This document shows positions 25,644 through 35,495 of a DNA stretch of 64,000 nt, in pieces; the stretch's first letter is position 1, and every line of letters starts with the position of its first letter. Both the position numbers and the translations under genes were made by a program. The notes under the pieces were generated by a model. It saw only the letters and a list, made by a program, of their open reading frames with translations, was not told the DNA's origin and searched no databases. The DNA is from Anaerophaga thermohalophila str. Valhall. Its GTDB lineage: Bacteria > Bacteroidota > Bacteroidia > Bacteroidales > Marinilabiliaceae. Location: positions 1 through 64,000 of the forward strand of contig NZ_AHZV01000182.1 of NCBI RefSeq assembly GCF_000250735.1. The letters run 5' to 3'.

Positions 25644-26972
25644 CTACAAACTACCAAAAATAAGTCCCGAAGCAGTCGCCATAACCACTACCAGTGCAAC
25701 ATACATCAAAGTTTTTTGTGTTCCCATCACTCCGCGAATAACCAGCATATTTGGCAATGACAATGACGGGCCGGCCAACAGCAATGCCAATGCCGGACCT
25801 TTTCCCATTCCGGCAGCCATCAGTCCCTGAAGAATGGGTACTTCGGTAAGCGTTGCAAAATACATAAATGCACCTACGATTGAAGCAAAAAAGTTAGAAA
25901 ACACAGAATTACCGCCAACGAGCGACGTTATCCAGCTTTCGGGAATAATTCCGGCGATTGCTGTATTGCCATGTGTAGAGCCAAGTAAAAATCCGGCTGC
26001 CACAACCCCAATTGCCAATAGCGGCATAATTTGTTTGGTGAAATCCCAGGCCGACAACGTCCACTCCCGGTTTTCATCATGCTTCTTATCAGTCAGAGTA
26101 ATAATACTTAGGACGGCAATACCCACTACCATTGGTACAAGCGGGGATTTGGTTAAAAATGCTGACGCTGCGGTAACAATTGTCCCAAGAACCACATATT
26201 GCCATTTTAGTCTTAAAATGAAAATGAGTGAGAAAACCAATAAGACGGAAAAGAAAGAAGTGATGTACCATTTATTGGCCCACAGCCAGTAAAATCCGCC
26301 ACTGGTTACGTCATCACCCGGCTTTCCCCAGTTGGCAAAAACCAAAATCAGCACCAGAGTAAAAAAGTGGAAAGCGGTTTGCCACATGGGACGTTCTTCC
26401 GGTACATTTGGAAAATTCATCTGCTCTTCGCGTTTGGCTTTTTCTTCTTTGCGATAAATGAGCGACATAACAGAACCAATAACTACGGCAAAAATCACCG
26501 CACCAATAATTCGGGCAATCCCCATTTCAATTCCCAAAATACGGGCAGTAAGGATAATGGCCAGGATATTTATGGCAGGACCGCTGTACAAAAAAGCAAT
26601 GGCAGGCCCCAGACCAGCTCCACGCTTATGGATACTGGAGAAAAGCGGGAGTATGGTACAACTACAAACCGCCAGAATGGTTCCCGAAATTGAAGCAACA
26701 GAATAAGACAGCCATTTTTTTGCATTTGCTCCAAAATATTTCATCACCGCACTCTGGCTGACAAATACGGCAATTACTCCGGCAATAAAAAAAGCAGGCA
26801 ACAAACATAGAATAACATGCTCCTGTGCATACCACCTGGTAAGGTCAAAAGTGGCCATAATGGCTTCCTGAAAACGCGCACTACCCAATGGCATGAAGAA
26901 TGCAAAAAGAAATATCGCGATAATCCAGCCTAATATTTTTAATTCTTTTTTTAATTCCATTATCTTTTTCAA
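25644..26972 (-). CDS. ArsP/DUF318-type permease
   Basis: This 442-residue permease has about ten helices and the family motif AVCSCTILPLFSSIHKRGAGLGPAIAFLYSGPAIN at about residues 107-140. A pair of Cys in CSC and a second half GKGPALALLLAGPSLSLPNMLV complete the duplication. ArsP relatives export trivalent methylated and aromatic arsenicals, though many DUF318 proteins have unknown substrates. It follows a CPKC thioredoxin-like gene (13-bp gap) and an arsR gene, and arsM is in the same island, which makes methylarsenite export plausible. Confidence 0.85.
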   Translation of the reverse strand: MKKIMELKKELKILGWIIAIFLFAFFMPLGSARFQEAIMATFDLTRWYAQEHVILCLLPAFFIAGVIAVFVSQSAVMKYFGANAKKWLSYSVASISGTILAVCSCTILPLFSSIHKRGAGLGPAIAFLYSGPAINILAIILTARILGIEMGIARIIGAVIFAVVIGSVMSLIYRKEEKAKREEQMNFPNVPEERPMWQTAFHFFTLVLILVFANWGKPGDDVTSGGFYWLWANKWYITSFFSVLLVFSLIFILRLKWQYVVLGTIVTAASAFLTKSPLVPMVVGIAVLSIITLTDKKHDENREWTLSAWDFTKQIMPLLAIGVVAAGFLLGSTHGNTAIAGIIPESWITSLVGGNSVFSNFFASIVGAFMYFATLTEVPILQGLMAAGMGKGPALALLLAGPSLSLPNMLVIRGVMGTQKTLMYVALVVVMATASGLIFGSL

Positions 26973-26985
26973 TAACCTTATGTAC

Positions 26986-27216
26986 TCAACTCAGCATCTT
27001 TTTCAACGCATCATAAGAGGGTACACTTCCTTTGACTACAATTTCGCCATCTACAATAAGTGCCGGGGTCTTAGCAACATTGTACTGCATGATTTCCATG
27101 ATGTCTTCCACCTTTGAGATATTGGCTTCAATTCCCAGTTCTTCTACCGCATCACGCGTTAATTTTTCAAGGGTTTTGCACTTTGGGCACCCTGTACCTA
27201 AAACTTTTATATCCAT
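26986..27216 (-). CDS. Small thioredoxin-like (TM0996/MTH895) redox protein
   Basis: This 76-residue protein has the minimal thioredoxin fold with active site GTGCPKCKTLE (Cys10, Cys13) and the cis-Pro region VAKTPALIVDG. Proteins of this subfamily are frequently encoded next to ArsP/DUF318 permeases and ArsR regulators. It may reduce pentavalent arsenicals or the permease's Cys residues; the role is inferred from that neighbourhood. Confidence 0.88.
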   Translation of the reverse strand: MDIKVLGTGCPKCKTLEKLTRDAVEELGIEANISKVEDIMEIMQYNVAKTPALIVDGEIVVKGSVPSYDALKKMLS

Positions 27217-27249
27217 AGTTTTCTGCTTTTTAAAAACAAATAGTTCGTA

Positions 27250-27267
27250 GTTCGTAAAATCACGAAC
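27250..27267. promoter_or_regulatory. Candidate ArsR operator before the thioredoxin-permease genes
   Basis: GTTCGT and ACGAAC form perfect 6-bp arms with a 6-bp spacer, and a further ttcgta half-site lies just upstream on the plus strand. The dyad is 34 bp before the thioredoxin-like start, between it and the third arsR gene. It differs from the TACGTCA operator of the first arsR, implying separate control. Confidence 0.5.
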
Positions 27268-27282
27268 AAATATATTAAAAAA

Positions 27283-27594
27283 TTAGAGCGACCAAAAATC
27301 TTTAAACAACTTTTTGGCTTCCTCCCAATTCTCACTATTGACACAATACTTAATCCGGGGCGCCTCGATCTGCCCCTGAATCAGTCCGCTCTCTTTTAAT
27401 TCTTTAAGATGTTGTGATAAAGTTGATTTTGCAATGGGAAGCTCCTGCGAAAGATCGCCACTGTAACAACACGATTGGTTGGCCAGCAATTGCATAATAT
27501 ACACCCTTACAGGATGCCCGAGTGCCTTGGCATAACGGGCCATTTTCTGTTGCTCTTTTGAAGGAGCGATTTGTTTAATTCCTTGTATTTTCAT
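27283..27594 (-). CDS. ArsR-family repressor (third), with CC metalloid motif
   Basis: This 103-residue winged-helix protein shows MARYAKALGHPVRVYIMQLLA, then a vicinal Cys pair in NQSCCYSGDLS in the DNA-binding helix region, and the recognition segment LPIAKSTLSQHLKELKESGLI. A further Cys lies in KYCVNSEN. The Cys pair could bind As(III) or another thiophilic metal. It lies upstream of the thioredoxin-like and permease genes on the same strand, 66 bp from the former. Confidence 0.9.
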   Translation of the reverse strand: MKIQGIKQIAPSKEQQKMARYAKALGHPVRVYIMQLLANQSCCYSGDLSQELPIAKSTLSQHLKELKESGLIQGQIEAPRIKYCVNSENWEEAKKLFKDFWSL

Positions 27595-27599
27595 GGCTC

Positions 27600-28443
27600 T
27601 TAATACTTCAGCTCAATTTTCCCGTCGTAATAGTCGAGATATAATTGATCATGGTCTCCCTCTTCAAAGACCATCCCCAAAGATACACTCTTGCCGGAAA
27701 TTTTTTCAATTTGCACGGTTACATCCTCCTGGTTGACTAAATCAATCAGGTGATAAAGTGTTTCTGCCCTGCCTTCTATCTCTAATGGCATGGTTGTGAT
27801 AATGCCCCATTGTTTATCGGATGAAACCTGCATGAGTGATACGATTCGCGAAGAATCTCTCAAGACTACCTTCCCTTCTGCTTCAGCATCATCCAAAAGT
27901 AAGGCGGTTTGATCATTGTTTTCATAAACTCTCTCAATTGGCGGATGAGAACCGGATCGTTGAGCAACAAACCTGTCATTAAAGAAAACCTCGGAGATGC
28001 AAATATCATCATATTCTGTTCCGGCGTAGTTTTCCAGTATTTCCAACTTCATAATCAGAGAACTGTCCTCAATGGGGAACTCCATATTTTCTACAAACTC
28101 CGCTCGAACATTATTCTTGAACGCTTCGAAATTTTCTTTTGGCAAATTCAATTATCTGTTCCACAACCGCTCTCCTGGCTAAATATGAGTCGTTTTTTAA
28201 ATATATGGTTTCTTCGATGTACTCCCGGTTCGATTTAGGATATATGTCATTTATGACGAAACCCCGTTCAGCTAATGGCACTTTTTTTAATTGGTTATTA
28301 AAGTTAGTAAAATCTATCTCATTTCTTTTCTCATAAGCAGAATTAAAAGAAGCGGAATCGACCTGTGACATCGTCATTGTTTTTTCATCAAAGACAAACT
28401 GCGAATATTTCTTTTTTAAATTACTTATTCTCCTTAAGCGAAT
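27600..28443 (-). pseudogene. Truncated, frameshifted protein with glycan-binding-like C-terminus
   Basis: Two overlapping frames, 28377-28111 and 28151-27600, become one if an A is removed from ccaaaag near 28135-28140, giving AKENFEAFKNNV. The open frame extends upstream without a start codon to a TAG at 28444-28446, only 40 bp from a family B element, so the 5' end appears to be missing. The C-terminal half contains LEILENYAGTEYDDICISEVFF, which resembles the discoidin-like/NADase-type glycan-binding domains of Bacteroidetes secreted proteins. No signal peptide remains. It probably does not make a functional product. Confidence 0.5.
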
Positions 28444-28485
28444 CTACTCCTGCACTTTGTATATGTATTCAGAACGCACGTAATT

Positions 28486-28650
28486 AGTGTCTGTCCATAA
28501 AGTGCCATTTGCTGTGTTACGCTCGCCGCCAAAATACTCATTTACGAAAAGTAAACTCCGTTTTTGGCGGCTTCGCAAGCCTTGCAACTGGCACTTTCTG
28601 AACAGACACACATGCTGAAAAAATTTTTTGAAAGTTTATAGACGGGGACT
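28486..28650 (+). repeat. Family B 165-bp MITE-like element with AATT duplication
   Basis: It begins agtgtctgtccataaagtgcc and ends gtttatagacggggact. AATT lies directly on both sides, fitting a 4-bp target duplication. The inner hairpin arms here are cgccaaaa and ttttggcg, a compensated variant of the gtccgaaaat arms in other copies. With the sequence to 28806 it fills a 430-bp intergenic region with no other feature. Confidence 0.8.
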
Positions 28651-28806
28651 AATTAGTGTACCCCTAAAAAGCTTTTTCATTTTTGTCGGACAGTAGTGAA
28701 AACATATCTGAAATTTAGCGAGATTATATCTTTTTTCCCATATTTGTCATCACAGCAGCAAGTAACAAACATACTACATTAAATCAACAATTTAGACTCA
28801 CTCTAC

Positions 28807-29805
28807 ATGGAACGTTTCAAATTATTGTCATTACTTTTTCTGATACTATTCATTTTTCAGGAAGCAAACGCTTCTTATGACACACAAATCACCGTTGCCA
28901 AAGACGGGAGCGGTGATTACATGACTCTTCAGGAGGCGATTTATGACACGAAAGCGTTTCCCGACAGGCGCATTACCATTTATGTAAAGAAAGGGACATA
29001 CAAAGAAAAAGTGAATATCCCGGCTTTTAATACTCATCTTTCAATTATTGGAGAGGACCCGGAAAAAACCATCATTACCTGGGACGATCATTTTAAAAAG
29101 ATCGACAAGGGGCGCAACAGCACATTTTACACCTACACGATGAAAGTGGATGCCAACGATTTCTATGCAGAGAATCTGACCATTCGAAACACGGCGGGAG
29201 ATGTGGGGCAAGCCGTAGCGCTTCACTTAACAGGCGACAGGGTTGTATTCCGAAATTGTCGCATACTTGGGCACCAGGATACCTTTTATGGTGCAGGAGA
29301 AAGCAGCCGCCAATACTTTAGCCAGTGCTATTTCGAAGGAACAACCGACTTTATTTTCGGCGATGCCACCGTTTTATTCGAAGATTGCGAAATCCGCAGC
29401 CTGGCCAATTCCTACATTACAGCTGCCAGTACTCCTGCATGGAAAGATTTCGGCTTTGTTTTCCTCGATTGTAGACTTACCGCAGGTGACGCGGTTAAGA
29501 AGGTTTTTCTTGGCAGGCCATGGCGCGATTATGCCAGGGTAGCATTCCTGAATTGTTACATGGGCAATCATATTCATCCTCAGGGTTGGGCAAACTGGAA
29601 GGATACGGACCGCGACCAGACTGCCGAATTTTCTGAATATGGAAATACCGGCCCTGGCTCCAATCAAAGCAGCAGGGTTGGCTGGATGCATCAGCTGACA
29701 GATGAGCAGGCGCAGCAATATAAAATTGAAACCATACTGGCTCCGGTCTGCAACAAAGAGGCAGGCCATGAAATGTGGATATCCAGAAGAGCAGAGAGTG
29801 AATAA
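28807..29805 (+). CDS. Secreted pectinesterase (CE8)
   Basis: This 332-residue enzyme demethylates pectin. It has a signal peptide (residues 1-22, ending EANAS) and a right-handed beta-helix with the pectin methylesterase signatures. These include GHQDTFY, the catalytic aspartates in LGHQDTF and TDFIFGDATVLFE, and FLGRPWRDYARVAF with the conserved Arg/Trp. The length is normal for bacterial CE8. No other pectin genes or SusCD pair are adjacent, so it is isolated from a classical polysaccharide utilisation locus. Confidence 0.92.
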   Translation: MERFKLLSLLFLILFIFQEANASYDTQITVAKDGSGDYMTLQEAIYDTKAFPDRRITIYVKKGTYKEKVNIPAFNTHLSIIGEDPEKTIITWDDHFKKIDKGRNSTFYTYTMKVDANDFYAENLTIRNTAGDVGQAVALHLTGDRVVFRNCRILGHQDTFYGAGESSRQYFSQCYFEGTTDFIFGDATVLFEDCEIRSLANSYITAASTPAWKDFGFVFLDCRLTAGDAVKKVFLGRPWRDYARVAFLNCYMGNHIHPQGWANWKDTDRDQTAEFSEYGNTGPGSNQSSRVGWMHQLTDEQAQQYKIETILAPVCNKEAGHEMWISRRAESE

Positions 29806-30138
29806 TCAACTGATCACTTAGCCTGCTTTTGAATTTGGAGGCTATTGCCAGGATGTCTCAAAGTTTTTGTATTTTCGCAGCTTTAACAATAGCATAATAA
29901 GATAATTGAGTCTGTTCCTTAAAAAGCTATTTTTCACAAGATCGAGACAAAGTGATTTTTTGAAATGGCGCTTTATGCAATAGATCGTCAGATTTTTAGA
30001 TTTAAGATACAAGATGAACATTAAGGCACTGATAATTTGTATTTTAAATACAAACAATTGTCTTAAAATCGTTGGTAAAAGTTTAACGGACTATTGTTTA
30101 TGGACAGACACTAAAAATTAAATACTATAGAAGACACC
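29806..30138. other. 333-bp intergenic region before leuS with a family C repeat
   Basis: After about 170 bp of featureless AT-rich sequence lies a family C element at 29978-30096. It is bounded by CAATAG and CTATTG, 43 bp upstream of the leuS ATG. No promoter is recognised. A minus-strand 71-codon frame here is derived from the repeat. Confidence 0.5.
29978..30096 (+). repeat. Family C repeat bounded by CAATAG/CTATTG
   Basis: This copy shows the element's inverted termini most clearly: caatagatcgtcagatttttag at the left and aaaagtttaacggactattg at the right. Its internal sequence differs from the other copies, but the ends are conserved. Confidence 0.65.
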
Positions 30139-32927
30139 ATGGAGTACAATTTCAAAGAGATCGAAAAGAAGTGGCAAAAACACTGGAAAGACCAGAAAAC
30201 CTACAAGGTTGATATTGACAAAAACCGTCCCAAATACTATGTTCTTGACATGTTTCCCTACCCTTCCGGAGCAGGGTTGCACGTGGGACATCCGCTGGGA
30301 TATATAGCATCCGATATTTTCAGCCGGTACAAAAGATCTTCCGGATTTAATGTGCTTCATCCCATGGGATACGATGCCTACGGCCTTCCAGCCGAGCAGT
30401 ATGCCATTCAAACCGGACAACATCCGGCCATAACCACCGAAAACAATATAAAAAGATATCGCGAACAGCTCGACAAAATTGGTTTCTCTTATGATTGGGA
30501 CAGAGAAGTAAAAACCTGCGATCCCAAATACTATCACTGGACCCAGTGGGCTTTTATTAAAATGTTCCATCACTATTACGACAATAAAGCCGATAAAGCA
30601 CTACCAATTGAAGAACTGATTAAAAAATTTAATGCTTCGGGCACAAAGGATGTAGATGCTGCATCTTCGCAAAAACTCAATTTTTCTGCCGAAGAGTGGA
30701 AAAAATGAGCGAAAAAGAACAACAGGAAGTGCTTCTAAATTACCGTATTGCTTATCTGGCCGACACAATGGTAAACTGGTGCCCGGCACTTGGAACTGTA
30801 TTGGCCAACGATGAAGTAAAGGATGGGGTGTCACTTCGGGGAGGGCACCCGGTCGAACAAAAAGTGATGCGCCAATGGTCACTCAGAGTTTCTGCTTATG
30901 CAGAACGTCTGCTCAAAGGACTGGACAATATTGACTGGACAGAATCGCTCAAGGAAATCCAGAAGAACTGGATAGGCCGCTCCGAAGGTGCTGAAATGGT
31001 TTTCCCCGTAAAAGATTCGGATGTGGAGATGAAAATTTTCACCACCCGGGCCGACACAGTATTCGGGGTTACTTTTATGGTACTGGCCCCTGAAAGCGAA
31101 TTGGTTGATAAAATAGTTAAGCCCGACAAAAAAGCCGAAGTCGACCAATATATAAAGGATGCCAGGAAACGCACCGAAAGGGAGAGAATGTCGGAAGTCA
31201 AAAAAATGACCGGCGTTTTTACAGGAGCTTATGCCATCAATCCCCTGAACAATGAAGAAGTTCCTGTATGGGTAAGTGACTATGTTCTGGCCGGTTACGG
31301 AACAGGAGCCATTATGGCGGTACCGGCTCACGACAGTCGCGATTTTGCTTTTGCCCGTACTTTTGATCTGCCCATTGTTCAGGTTGTCGTTCCCCGGGGA
31401 GAAGAACCCGGCGATATAGACAAATGGGACGATGCAAGAGATTCCAAAGAAGGCTACATGATCAATTCCGGGTTTCTGAATGGTCTGAATGTTCCTGAAG
31501 CCATAGAAAAGACCAACGAGTACATCCGCGAAAAAGGCCTTGGTGAAGTGAAAGTAAATTACCGACTCCGCGATGCTATTTTCAGCCGTCAACGTTATTG
31601 GGGCGAACCATTCCCCGTTTATTACAAGGACGGAATGCCCTACACACTTGATGAGTCGGAACTTCCCCTGGAACTTCCCGAAGTCGACAAATATCTGCCC
31701 ACCGACAAAGGAGAACCGCCGTTGGGACGCGCCAAAAACTGGAAAACCAAAGAAGGATATCCCCTTGAATTAAATACTATGCCCGGGTTTGCCGGATCAT
31801 CAGCCTATTACCTGCGCTATATGGACCCCCATAATGATCAGATGCTGGTCAGTCCCGAAGCCAACCGGTACTGGCAGGATGTTGATCTTTATATTGGCGG
31901 TACCGAACATGCAACAGGACATCTTATCTATTCCCGTTTCTGGAACAAGTTTCTTTACGACCTTGGAGTAGTTTGCAAACCGGAGCCTTTCCGGAAGCTC
32001 GTCAACCAGGGAATGATACAGGGACGCTCCAATTTTGTTTACAGAATCAAAGGTACCAACACCTTTGTATCTTACAATCTTAAGAATGATTATGACGTCA
32101 CCCCCCTTCACGTTGATGTGAATATCGTAAACAACGATATCCTCGACATCGATGCCTTCAAAAAATGGAATCCCGAGTACAAAGATGCCGAATTCATCCT
32201 CGAGGAGGGCGATAAATATGTATGCGGATGGGCTGTGGAAAAAATGTCGAAATCAATGTTCAACGTGGTTAATCCCGACGACATCATTGAGCAATACGGT
32301 GCCGACACCCTTCGCCTTTATGAAATGTTCCTTGGCCCTCTGGAGCAATCCAAGCCCTGGGATACCAACGGCATTGACGGTGTACATAAATTCCTTCGCA
32401 AAACCTGGAGACTATTTTCCGATCGTGATGATAACATACTTGTAACCGATGAGGAACCTTCAAAGGCAGAGCTTAAAGTATTGCACCGAACTATTTCAAA
32501 AGTCACTGACGATATAGAGCGCTTTTCCTTCAACACCTGTGTCAGTGCTTTCATGATATGTGTTAACGAACTCAGCGACCTGAAATGCCATAAGCGGGCC
32601 ATTCTGGAGCCGTTGCTGGTACTTCTGTCACCATTTGCACCGCACATGACGGAAGAACTCTGGCACTTATCCGGACACAATGATTCAATTGTTGATGCCA
32701 CCTGGCCCCTGGCAGAAGAAAAATATCTGAAAGATGACACCGTGATCTACCCTGTTTCTTTCAATGGAAAAATGCGATTTAAACTGGAAATGCCTGCCCA
32801 AGCAGACAACGCTGAGATAGAAAAAGCCGCCCTGGAACATGAAGGAGCCGCCAAATGGATAGAAGGAAAAACCATCCGAAAAGTGATTATTGTTCCAGGC
32901 AAGATCATAAACATTGTTGTGTCGTAA
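30139..32927 (+). CDS. leuS: Leucyl-tRNA synthetase, frameshifted at an A-run
   Basis: This class I aminoacyl-tRNA synthetase charges tRNA-Leu. The first frame (to 30708) carries the HIGH motif as LHVGHPLGY near residue 52. The second carries the CP1 editing domain ([18 protein letters not shown]), a second catalytic segment with [10 protein letters not shown], the KMSKS loop as [15 protein letters not shown], and the anticodon-binding domain. Adding one A to the A6 run at 30700-30705 gives [12 protein letters not shown] and a continuous protein of about 930 residues. The gene is essential, so the gap is almost certainly a sequencing or assembly error. Confidence 0.93.
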
Positions 32928-33029
32928 AAATCAATCATGCAAGCTGCATCATACCAACAACTTAGACTAATTTTATACTGATGAAACGAGCATGGCAAGG
33001 ATTGCCATAATAGATCATTAGATTTTTAG

Positions 33030-33137
33030 ATATAAGATGTAAGATGAAATGAGCATAGAAAGGTAAACCACAATAAGAATATGTATAAGTTCTTGCATGC
33101 GAGTTCCATTAGGCCTTAACAAATAATTTTTATACGA
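33030..33137 (+). repeat. Repeated 5' leader element (family E) upstream of yitT
   Basis: The stretch taagatgtaagatgaaatgagcatag ... atgtataagttcttgcatgcgagttccatt ... aataatttttatacg is nearly the same as the reverse complement of 49424-49530 before lptE. Both end exactly at the start codon of the downstream gene. A family C left end lies immediately upstream at 33008-33030. Confidence 0.7.
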
Positions 33138-34058
33138 ATGAACAGAGAATACCTCTGGAGAGAGATTCGATCTTATATAATCATCACTGCCGGTTTGGCA
33201 ATGGGTTCCATTGGCTGGACCGGGTTCATTATTCCCAGTGAGATTGTAGGTGGCGGTCTCACCGGTATTTCCAGCATTCTCTTTTTCCTTTTCGACATAG
33301 ATGTGGGTTTAAGCAGTCTGTTAATCAATGCTGCCCTTATTCTTATTGCTATCAAATCCATTGGGGCCTCGTTTGGAATAAAAACCATTTATAGTGTTGT
33401 AGTATTTTCAGGTTTTCTCTCTTTCTTCAGCAATATATTCACCAGCGAACCCCTGGTAGGCGAAAAGATGATGGCAGCCGTAACCGGCGGCATTTTAAGT
33501 GGAATTGGCGGTGGACTTGTCTTTTCGTACGGTGGAAGTGCCGGCGGTACCGATATTATTGCCCGTATCATCAATAAGTATTACAACATCAGCATGGGCA
33601 GACTTCTGCTGGCGATGGATGCCATCATAATAGTGTCGGCCTATCCTATTTTCTGCTCAATAGAAACCATGGTTTATGGTTTTATGACCATGGCTGTTAT
33701 TGCTTATGCAATCGACCTGGTAATTTCGGGTAACAAACAAACCGTACAGTTTTTCATTTTTTCCCGCAAACATAAAGAGCTTGCCGAACAAATTGTTTAT
33801 ACCGGGAAAAAAGGACTGACTATTATTCCGGCTATTGGAGGCTATACGGGAGAAGAAATTAAAGTACTCATGGTTTATGCACGAAAAAAAGAATCATCCA
33901 TTATATTCAGAATCATAAAAAGTGTCGATCCTGAAGCATTCATTACTATGGGTAATGTAATGGGTATTTTCGGAGAAGGATACGACCGTTTAAAAATACG
34001 TGAAAAGAAACGTAAGCCTCTGACCGAAATTGAAGCAGAATTAACCGACCGAAATTAA
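33138..34058 (+). CDS. YitT-family membrane protein (DUF161/DUF2179)
   Basis: This 306-residue inner-membrane protein has about five to six helices in the YitT_membrane domain (GSIGWTGFIIPSEIVGGGLTGIS near residues 21-43, and GGSAGGTDIIARIINKYY near 130-147). A soluble C-terminal DUF2179 domain of about 85 residues follows. Family function is unknown. It starts at the ATG at 33138 immediately after a repeated leader element, and an M23 peptidase gene follows 27 bp after its stop. Confidence 0.88.
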   Translation: MNREYLWREIRSYIIITAGLAMGSIGWTGFIIPSEIVGGGLTGISSILFFLFDIDVGLSSLLINAALILIAIKSIGASFGIKTIYSVVVFSGFLSFFSNIFTSEPLVGEKMMAAVTGGILSGIGGGLVFSYGGSAGGTDIIARIINKYYNISMGRLLLAMDAIIIVSAYPIFCSIETMVYGFMTMAVIAYAIDLVISGNKQTVQFFIFSRKHKELAEQIVYTGKKGLTIIPAIGGYTGEEIKVLMVYARKKESSIIFRIIKSVDPEAFITMGNVMGIFGEGYDRLKIREKKRKPLTEIEAELTDRN

Positions 34059-34085
34059 AACGGGGAAATACCCAGCAAAAAAAGT

Positions 34086-35495
34086 ATGAAGAAAAAATAC
34101 ATAATTGGACTCATCGTATTATCCCTTCTGGGCTTTTCAACATTTTGGTGTTATCGCCATTTCAGTGGTATCAGAACGCCTGACACCGCATTACTTACGG
34201 ATAGCATCAACTTAGTGGTTGTTCCGCCCCCGCCTCCCGAAAAATTATACGGAATAGAAAAAGATTCTTTCATTATCGAAGACGGCGTAGTTCGTTATGC
34301 ACAAAACCTTGCCACTATTTTGTCTGACCACAACGTCGATTACTCCGTGATACATAACCTGGCGCAGGCATCGAAGGATGTTTTCGATGTGAGGAAAATG
34401 AAAGCAGGCAACCGTTACACCATTTTCTTCGAAGAAAAAGACTCTCTGAAGATACCGGTATGGTTTGTTTACGAGATCGACCCCATTGAATACATGGTCA
34501 TGTCACTTCGAGGAGATACTGTTATCTACCGCGACCACAAAGAGGTGAAATATAACAGGAAAACCACGGTAGGGGTTATCGAAACCTCTTTATGGAACAC
34601 CATATATGAAAACGAGCTAAATCCAAATCTTGCACTCGATCTTTCCGATATTTTTGCCTGGACAGTAGACTTCTTCGGGCTGGAAAAGGGCGACCATTTT
34701 ACGGTAATCTATGACGAGCAATACGTTGACAGTGCCTCAATAGGCATTGGGCCTATACATGCAGCCTACTTTCATCACAGGGGTAATCCTTTTTATGCGT
34801 TTCGTTATGAGCAGGATAGCGTGATGAGTTTCTTTGACGAAAAAGGCGCAAGTTTGAGAAAAGCATTTCTGAAAGCACCACTTAAATTTTCGCGCATCAG
34901 CAGCAGGTTTAGCAACAGTCGTTTGCATCCCGTGTTAAAAATCAGACGTCCTCATCACGGGGTCGATTATGCCGCTGCAACAGGAACCCCCGTCTATGCC
35001 CTGGGAGATGGTCGTATCACCCATAAAGGCTGGGATACCAAAGGAGGTGGTAATTTTATAAAAATTCGTCACAACAGTGTTTACACTACTGTATACATGC
35101 ACCTTTCGGGGTTTGCCAAAGGAGTCCGGAAAAACACGATGGTAACTCAGGGGCAACTTATCGGCTATGTCGGTTCAACAGGTCTTGCTACAGGGCCACA
35201 CCTCGACTTCAGGGTATATAAATACGGGAGAGCCATCGATCCCCTCACCATTGAAGCACCGCCGGTAGAACCAATTAAAGAAGAACAATTACCTGAATAC
35301 CTGGAATACATTAAACCCTGGAAACAAAAACTCGACAGCCTTACCAGAACACACTTTTTCAAGCGGGACTCTGCCGTTTCTCAAGAATTTGTGCAATCAC
35401 CCGGGGATAGTGTTCATACTCGAGACGGTGAACCCGCTCTGCCAGGGTCTCAGGAGTATCTCCTTCCTTCACCGGACAATGTGCCTGAAAGATGA
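34086..35495 (+). CDS. Membrane-anchored M23 (LytM-like) peptidase family protein
   Basis: This 469-residue protein has an N-terminal membrane anchor (residues 4-23), a periplasmic region with a LysM-like ENELNPNLALDLSDIFAWTVD segment, and a C-terminal M23 domain. Zinc-site motif HPVLKIRRPHHGVDYAA and YMHLSGF are present. The usual final HxH appears as TGPHLDFRV, with Asp in place of the second His (a zinc ligand in LytM), so activity may be altered or the Asp may bind zinc. The last 46 codons overlap the purN gene tail to tail by 137 bp, an unusual arrangement that could mean a lost natural stop. Confidence 0.87.
   Translation: MKKKYIIGLIVLSLLGFSTFWCYRHFSGIRTPDTALLTDSINLVVVPPPPPEKLYGIEKDSFIIEDGVVRYAQNLATILSDHNVDYSVIHNLAQASKDVFDVRKMKAGNRYTIFFEEKDSLKIPVWFVYEIDPIEYMVMSLRGDTVIYRDHKEVKYNRKTTVGVIETSLWNTIYENELNPNLALDLSDIFAWTVDFFGLEKGDHFTVIYDEQYVDSASIGIGPIHAAYFHHRGNPFYAFRYEQDSVMSFFDEKGASLRKAFLKAPLKFSRISSRFSNSRLHPVLKIRRPHHGVDYAAATGTPVYALGDGRITHKGWDTKGGGNFIKIRHNSVYTTVYMHLSGFAKGVRKNTMVTQGQLIGYVGSTGLATGPHLDFRVYKYGRAIDPLTIEAPPVEPIKEEQLPEYLEYIKPWKQKLDSLTRTHFFKRDSAVSQEFVQSPGDSVHTRDGEPALPGSQEYLLPSPDNVPER

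Noticed and set aside
29842-30057. 71-codon minus-strand frame
   Set aside because: Much of it translates the family C repeat; similar peptides would arise at every copy.
30879-31592. 237-codon minus-strand frame
   Set aside because: It lies entirely opposite the leuS editing domain and has no recognisable motifs.
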